Positions 60,654 to 64,000 of a stretch of 64,000 nucleotides of DNA are shown piece by piece (within the stretch, counting starts at the first letter, position 1; each line of letters opens with the position of its first letter). The DNA comes from Chlamydiales bacterium (GTDB lineage Bacteria > Chlamydiota > Chlamydiia > Chlamydiales > JAAKFR01). A program made the translations under genes and the position numbers. The stretch lies in NCBI GenBank assembly GCA_022601535.1, contig JAJACK010000004.1, positions 1-64,000 on the forward strand. The letters run 5' to 3'. The notes under the pieces are model-generated. The model saw nothing but the letters and a program-made list of their open reading frames with translations, was not told where the DNA came from and searched no databases.

Positions 60654-60737
60654 GGAAGAGGAGGGATTCGAACCCCCGGTACCTTGCGGTACTTCTGTTT
60701 TCAAGACAGACGCATTCGGCCACTCTGCCACTCTTCC
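60654..60737 (-). tRNA. tRNA-Ser (anticodon TGA)
   Basis: On the minus strand the acceptor arm GGAAGAG pairs with CTCTTCC at the 3' end, with G as discriminator base. The anticodon loop CTTGAAA gives TGA. A variable arm (GTACCGCAAGGTAC) and T arm with GGTTCGAATCC are present, the long variable arm being typical of serine tRNAs. The first base coincides with the last base of the pheS stop codon, so the tRNA is probably cut out of the pheS message. CCA is not encoded. Confidence 0.95.
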
Positions 60738-61750
60738 TAAAATTGTTGTAGAAAATCTAAACGATTCTCCATAAATAATCTAATGTCACTAATACCATAA
60801 CGGAGCATCGCTATCCGTTCAATCCCAAAACCCCACGCATAACCCGAATAAACCATCGGATCAATCCCGCCATTTTTTAAAACCTCAGGATGAACCATCC
60901 CCGCTCCAGCAACTTCCAACCACCCGCTCTTCTTGCAAACCGAACACCCCTCGCCCGAACAAAGAAAACAAGAAATGTCAACCTCACAACCCGGTTCAAC
61001 AAAAGGAAAATAAGATGGGCGAATCCGCATCTCAACCCGGTGTCTGAAAAGCTTCGCAAAAAGCTCCTCCAATGTCGCAAAAAGATCTGGGAAACTCACT
61101 TCTTTATCAATATAAAGACCCTCAATCTGATGGAAAACTACGTGCGATCTCGCCGAAATGTCTTCGTTACGAAAACACTTGCCCGGTGCAATTACTCGTA
61201 TCGGAGGCTCACTCCCCTCCATCACTCGAACCTGTGTATTAGATGTGTGTGTCCTTAATAATACTTCAGGTTGAAGATAAAAAGTATCCTGCATGTCTCT
61301 AGCAGGATGGTCTTTGGGGAAATTTAATGCTTCAAAATTGTAATAATCACTCTCAATGTCAGGGCCGTATTGAACTGTAAAACCCATCCCCTGTAAAATC
61401 TCAATCGACTCGTGGAGAAGCGTTGTAATCACATGCTCCCCTCCTCCGTTGCGACCACTGCCAGGAAGAGTGATGTCTTCCCTCTCTCGACCAAGACGGT
61501 CATCGAGCTCAGCACGAAAAAGGGTCGTCGCAAGCTCAGTCAACTGCTCTGTAATGTAAACCTTTAAGTCATTGATTTGCTTCCCTAAAATAGGACGCTC
61601 AGCAGAGGATGCATTGCGCAAATCCTGCATGAGCGCTTGCACCTTACCTTTCTTCCCAAGGTAAGATACTTTTAGAGATTCGACCTCTTTGGCCGTTCGG
61701 CAATTTTTCCACTCGCTCTCAAATTGAGAACGAATACTTTTAATCGTCAC
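60737..61750 (-). CDS. pheS: Phenylalanyl-tRNA synthetase alpha subunit
   Basis: A 337-residue class II synthetase subunit that, with PheT, charges tRNA-Phe. An N-terminal coiled coil (about 1-85) is followed by motif 2 ([20 protein letters not shown]), motif 3 ([20 protein letters not shown]), and a Cys-rich insert ([17 protein letters not shown]). Start is GTG at 61748-61750. It follows rplT by five bases in the infC-rpmI-rplT-pheS cluster. pheT is not adjacent. Confidence 0.97.
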   Translation of the reverse strand: MTIKSIRSQFESEWKNCRTAKEVESLKVSYLGKKGKVQALMQDLRNASSAERPILGKQINDLKVYITEQLTELATTLFRAELDDRLGREREDITLPGSGRNGGGEHVITTLLHESIEILQGMGFTVQYGPDIESDYYNFEALNFPKDHPARDMQDTFYLQPEVLLRTHTSNTQVRVMEGSEPPIRVIAPGKCFRNEDISARSHVVFHQIEGLYIDKEVSFPDLFATLEELFAKLFRHRVEMRIRPSYFPFVEPGCEVDISCFLCSGEGCSVCKKSGWLEVAGAGMVHPEVLKNGGIDPMVYSGYAWGFGIERIAMLRYGISDIRLFMENRLDFLQQF

Positions 61751-61755
61751 TTAAA

Positions 61756-62112
61756 CTAGGCCAGGGCTTTCTTCGCTTTTTCAACAACTTGTGTAAAGCC
61801 ATCCGGATCATGGATCGCCATCTCAGATAGCATCTTTCGATTTAAATCTAGGCCAGCTTTGCTCAAACCGTGGATCAACTTGCTGTAAGATAGTCCGTTG
61901 ATCTTTGCTCCAACACCAATTCTTGTAATCCAAAGAGAACGGAACTCCCGCTTCTTCAACTTCCGGTGGCGCGTATGAAAATTCATCGCACTCATGACAG
62001 CATTGCTAGTTTGACGTAGATGGTTTTTTCGATCGCCAAAAAAACCTTTTGCTCGCTTCATCAGCCGTTTACGGCTTCGTCGAGACGCTGGTGAACATGT
62101 TACACGTACCAT
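61756..62112 (-). CDS. rplT: 50S ribosomal protein L20
   Basis: A 118-residue protein needed early in 50S assembly and, in other bacteria, a repressor of its own operon. Typical features are the basic N-terminus (RKRLMKRAKGFFGDRKNHLR), FRSLWITRIGVGAKINGLSY and LNRKMLSEMAIHDPDGF. It starts two bases after rpmI. Confidence 0.98.
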   Translation of the reverse strand: MVRVTCSPASRRSRKRLMKRAKGFFGDRKNHLRQTSNAVMSAMNFHTRHRKLKKREFRSLWITRIGVGAKINGLSYSKLIHGLSKAGLDLNRKMLSEMAIHDPDGFTQVVEKAKKALA

Positions 62113-62114
62113 GA

Positions 62115-62309
62115 TTAGACTCCCATCATTCGCTTGTATGTCTTAAGAAGTGAACCGTCGACAAGAGCTGGAGCTGCCAAGTGGCGCTTCCGCTGTGAGG
62201 ATTTCTTCTCAAGTTTATGGCGACGCGCAGGTCGACGACGGAGAAGCTTTCCCCCTCCAGTCACCTTAAAACGTGAAGCCACAGATTTGTTTGTTTTCAT
62301 TTTTGGCAT
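62115..62309 (-). CDS. rpmI: 50S ribosomal protein L35
   Basis: A 64-residue basic protein with the L35 pattern [19 protein letters not shown] at the N-terminus, followed by [19 protein letters not shown]. It lies between infC and rplT, the standard order. Confidence 0.97.
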   Translation of the reverse strand: MPKMKTNKSVASRFKVTGGGKLLRRRPARRHKLEKKSSQRKRHLAAPALVDGSLLKTYKRMMGV

Positions 62310-62322
62310 AATTTCTCCTTAA

Positions 62323-62832
62323 CTACTTCTTCCCACTTGGGGCTAAGACACAAAATAAGCTCCGACCCATCATTTTCAATGGAGCTTCTACTGTCCCTAT
62401 ATCCTTTAATTCATCGATCAGGCGTTGAACCACTTTCCGTCCATTCTCTGGATACGCCATCTCTCTCCCTCTAAACATACAGGTCACTTTGACCTTATAC
62501 CCTTTCTCCAAAAACTGGTGCGAACGCTTCAACTTTGTGTTGAGGTCGTGATCATCGATATTTGGCTTTAGCTTGATCTCTTTGATCTTCACCTGATGCT
62601 GCGTCTTCTTGCTCTCTTTCTCCCGCTTTGTCTGATCAAAACGGAATTTTCCATAGTCGATAATCTTACAAACAGGTGGTTTTGCTAGAGGCGCAACCTC
62701 TACAAGATCAAGATTTTGCTCATTTGCTAAGTTCTGAGCATCACGCGTATCCATGATTCCTAGTTGCGATCCATCGGCTCCAATGACACGTACTTGCGGG
62801 ATCCGAATCTGCCGATTCACTCTCAAATTCAA
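62323..62832 (-). CDS. infC: Translation initiation factor IF-3
   Basis: A 169-residue factor that keeps the 30S subunit free and checks start codons. N-domain [19 protein letters not shown] and C-domain [20 protein letters not shown] are characteristic. No ATG is available: a TAA at 62836-62838 bounds the frame, leaving TTG (62832), TTG (62826) or GTG (62820). GGAG lies nine bases before 62832. A rare start codon is a known autoregulatory feature of infC in other bacteria, which IF-3 itself discriminates against. Confidence 0.96.
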   Translation of the reverse strand: MNLRVNRQIRIPQVRVIGADGSQLGIMDTRDAQNLANEQNLDLVEVAPLAKPPVCKIIDYGKFRFDQTKREKESKKTQHQVKIKEIKLKPNIDDHDLNTKLKRSHQFLEKGYKVKVTCMFRGREMAYPENGRKVVQRLIDELKDIGTVEAPLKMMGRSLFCVLAPSGKK

Positions 62833-63101
62833 ATTTTAGTGCTCCAAATCAATATCAAAGGGGAAATGTTACCTTTTTATGAATAGAGAAGCAAGAGATT
62901 ATTTTTTCCACAACACCCTCTCTCCTAAGAGAGATCTTTTGCCTCATTTAGATTTAAAATAAACCTATACTTTATATAATCTTTATATTAAAACTACCCC
63001 TCTTCGACGACACAAATAAAAAATAAACAGTTTTAATTAAATGCATATTTTTATATAATATTTATATAAATCAAAAAAAACCACAAACAAAGGAGAATAA
63101 A
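62833..63101. other. AT-rich divergent intergenic region
   Basis: 269 bases between infC (minus) and a membrane protein gene (plus). It holds the ribosome site of infC, a small perfect hairpin (TCTCTC-CTAA-GAGAGA near 62919-62934) in the infC leader, and an AT-rich block with TATATAAT-like sequences (about 62973-63070) likely containing promoters for both sides. No gene is seen. Confidence 0.5.
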
Positions 63102-63554
63102 ATGTCATATTCAAATGAAATGTCATATTCACCAGCAACAAAACAAGAAGACGCCGTTCCAAAGGGATGGGAGACTTGCGCAGCAAATCCATGCTCATGG
63201 TCTGCTCTCTCCGTGGCAACAACTGCTGCAACTGTGATTGCAATCATGGCCGCAGCTGGGGCTGGAGGAGCAACACCTGCTGCGCTTGGAGGAAGTTTCA
63301 TCGCTGCTGGAGGTTTGTCTTTAATCTATGCTTTCCGAGCATACCAACAAGGAAACACCAAAGAATTTATCACTTCTTTAGTTACGGCTGTGATCTTATT
63401 GACTGTTGGAGGATTAGTCCTTTCACAAAATGGACTTCCCCTTAAAACAGCAGCTTGGACCTACCTTGGCTCCTCTATAGCAATGTTCACACTTTCTATC
63501 TCACATCATTTGTCCTCTACCCTTGGAGAAGCTGTTGGAGAAGCTGAATCTTAA
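63102..63554 (+). CDS. Small membrane protein of unknown function
   Basis: A 150-residue protein with a hydrophilic N-terminus of 30 residues and a duplicated NEMSYS-type start (MSYSNEMSYSP), then four hydrophobic segments (about 36-55, 60-78, 88-106, 115-133), rich in Ala and Gly, and a short acidic tail. No signal peptide. A very strong AAAGGAG ribosome site and an adjacent terminator suggest high expression from a single-gene unit. It might be an Inc-type or envelope protein; the four evenly spaced helices fit neither family clearly. Confidence 0.75.
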   Translation: MSYSNEMSYSPATKQEDAVPKGWETCAANPCSWSALSVATTAATVIAIMAAAGAGGATPAALGGSFIAAGGLSLIYAFRAYQQGNTKEFITSLVTAVILLTVGGLVLSQNGLPLKTAAWTYLGSSIAMFTLSISHHLSSTLGEAVGEAES

Positions 63555-63599
63555 CGGTTTGACACTCTTTTAAAAAAGAGTTGTTATCTATGTATAAAA

Positions 63600-63631
63600 A
63601 AAAGCTGTAGAACTTTTGTTCTACAGCTTTT
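63600..63631. terminator. Strong bidirectional Rho-independent terminator
   Basis: A perfect 14-base stem (AAAAGCTGTAGAAC opposite GTTCTACAGCTTTT) with a four-base loop. On the minus strand the stem is followed by a run of eight T, ending the tRNA-Val transcript; on the plus strand by ATTGTTTT, ending the membrane protein message. Confidence 0.92.
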
Positions 63632-63638
63632 ATTGTTT

Positions 63639-63712
63639 TGGGATATAGCTGACTCGAACAGCTGACCTCCACGATGTCAACGTGGCGCTCTAACCAACTG
63701 AGCTAATACCCC
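63639..63712 (-). tRNA. tRNA-Val (anticodon GAC)
   Basis: A 74-base cloverleaf on the minus strand: acceptor GGGGTAT opposite ATATCCC with discriminator A, D arm AGCTCAGTTGGTTAGAGC, anticodon stem CCACG/CGTGG with loop TTGACAT (anticodon GAC), and T arm CAGCTGTTCGAGTCAGCTG-like. CCA is not encoded. It lies between the terminator and the divergent methyltransferase gene. Confidence 0.95.
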
Positions 63713-63753
63713 ATGAAGGCTCGCTAGAATACAACTAAGTAGAAAATTGCGCA

Positions 63754-64000
63754 ATGGAAAAATTTGATACCTATTCTCTTTGGAAATCTCACCTTAAACC
63801 GGGTGACCTTATTATCGATGCGACAATTGGTAATGGACACGACACTCTCCTTTTGGCAAAAATTTTGGCCGGCGATGGAACGCTTATTGGCTACGATATT
63901 CAAAAAAAAGCGATCGAATCGACAGAAAAAAAACTTTTAACACTCTTCCCCCATGAACGGAAAATCATCTCTTTAAAGCAAAAATCTCATGCAAATTTTG
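63754..64000 (+). CDS. Class I SAM methyltransferase, YtqB/MnmM-like, 3' end outside window
   Basis: The first 82 residues are visible, open to the window edge. Motif I is IIDATIGNGHDTLLLAKIL (about 20-38), followed by LIGYDIQKKAIESTEKKL (about 44-61). The GNGHDT signature with GYDIQ is typical of the YtqB/MnmM family, which methylates a modified uridine at the tRNA wobble position in Bacillus and Staphylococcus. The assignment is moderate because only the N-terminal part is seen. Confidence 0.8.
   Translation, partial: MEKFDTYSLWKSHLKPGDLIIDATIGNGHDTLLLAKILAGDGTLIGYDIQKKAIESTEKKLLTLFPHERKIISLKQKSHANF

Noticed and set aside
60245-60740. Open frames of 100 and 120 codons across the tRNA-Ser repeat
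   Set aside because: They arise from the repeat unit and the reverse strand of the tRNA, share the same peptide pattern in each copy, and lack a ribosome site.
1-64000. Insertion sequence or prophage
   Set aside because: I found no transposase, integrase or phage structural gene; the only integration-like sign is the repeat at tRNA-Ser.

Overview
The window is chromosomal DNA from a member of the phylum Chlamydiae, most likely a family outside Chlamydiaceae (the Waddlia/Simkania/Parachlamydia type); the genus cannot be fixed from sequence alone. The evidence is a CPAF-like protease, a CopB/CopD-type type III translocon with its LcrH chaperone, an extra-long FtsH, a SEC-C-tagged methionine aminopeptidase, and a backbone whose gene order follows, as I recall it, C. 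trachomatis CT833 to CT863 from end to end: infC-rpmI-rplT-pheS, a CT837-like protein, two LptF/LptG-like proteins, tilS, ftsH, pnp, rpsO, tadA, a trio of small proteins at the CT847-849 position, map, MarC, a permease fusion at the CT854 position, fumC, SulP, CPAF, ispH, then the translocon.

Layout. 1-4 kb: translocon cluster. 4-8.3 kb, minus strand: a SAM methyltransferase, a NAPE-PLD-like hydrolase, ispH and the CPAF-like protease. 8.4-15.7 kb, plus strand: a peptide-binding lipoprotein and a complete RND efflux operon (outer membrane factor, adaptor, pump). 15.7-20.6 kb: a GT15-like glycosyltransferase, an NhaD antiporter, a SulP transporter and a protein with two MYND zinc fingers. 20.7-31.7 kb: fumC, a fused permease plus binding protein, an Inc-like membrane protein behind a near-perfect promoter, an adenylate kinase-like protein, two MarC proteins, a TPR-like protein, a shortened TruA, map, a leucine-rich-repeat protein and a coiled-coil membrane protein. 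31.8-37.8 kb: a tightly overlapping arginine succinyltransferase (AST) operon. 37.9-40.1 kb: the CT847-849-like trio and a protein with a 21-bp tandem repeat. 40.1-42.1 kb: pncA and pncB (NAD salvage). 42.1-47.3 kb: a rhomboid-like protein, tadA, rpsO and pnp. 47.4-59.5 kb: ftsH, tilS, the LptF/G-like pair, alr, an M32 carboxypeptidase, a CT837-like protein, a thymidine kinase and an MscS channel. 59.7-64 kb: an RRM protein, a tandem repeat abutting tRNA-Ser, the pheS/rplT/rpmI/infC cluster, a membrane protein, tRNA-Val and the start of a methyltransferase.

How the genes work together. A conserved chlamydial core (translation, cell envelope, type III secretion, developmental protease) is interleaved with accessory modules that expand nutrient use (arginine to glutamate, nicotinamide to NAD, thymidine salvage, peptide uptake), efflux and ion balance, and candidate host-interaction proteins of eukaryotic type (MYND, LRR, GT15-like). 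The most notable unit is the five-gene AST-type operon, in which an M20-family peptidase stands where the usual AstE desuccinylase would be expected. Genes are very tightly packed: many same-strand ATGA or GTGA overlaps and six convergent pairs whose 3' ends overlap.
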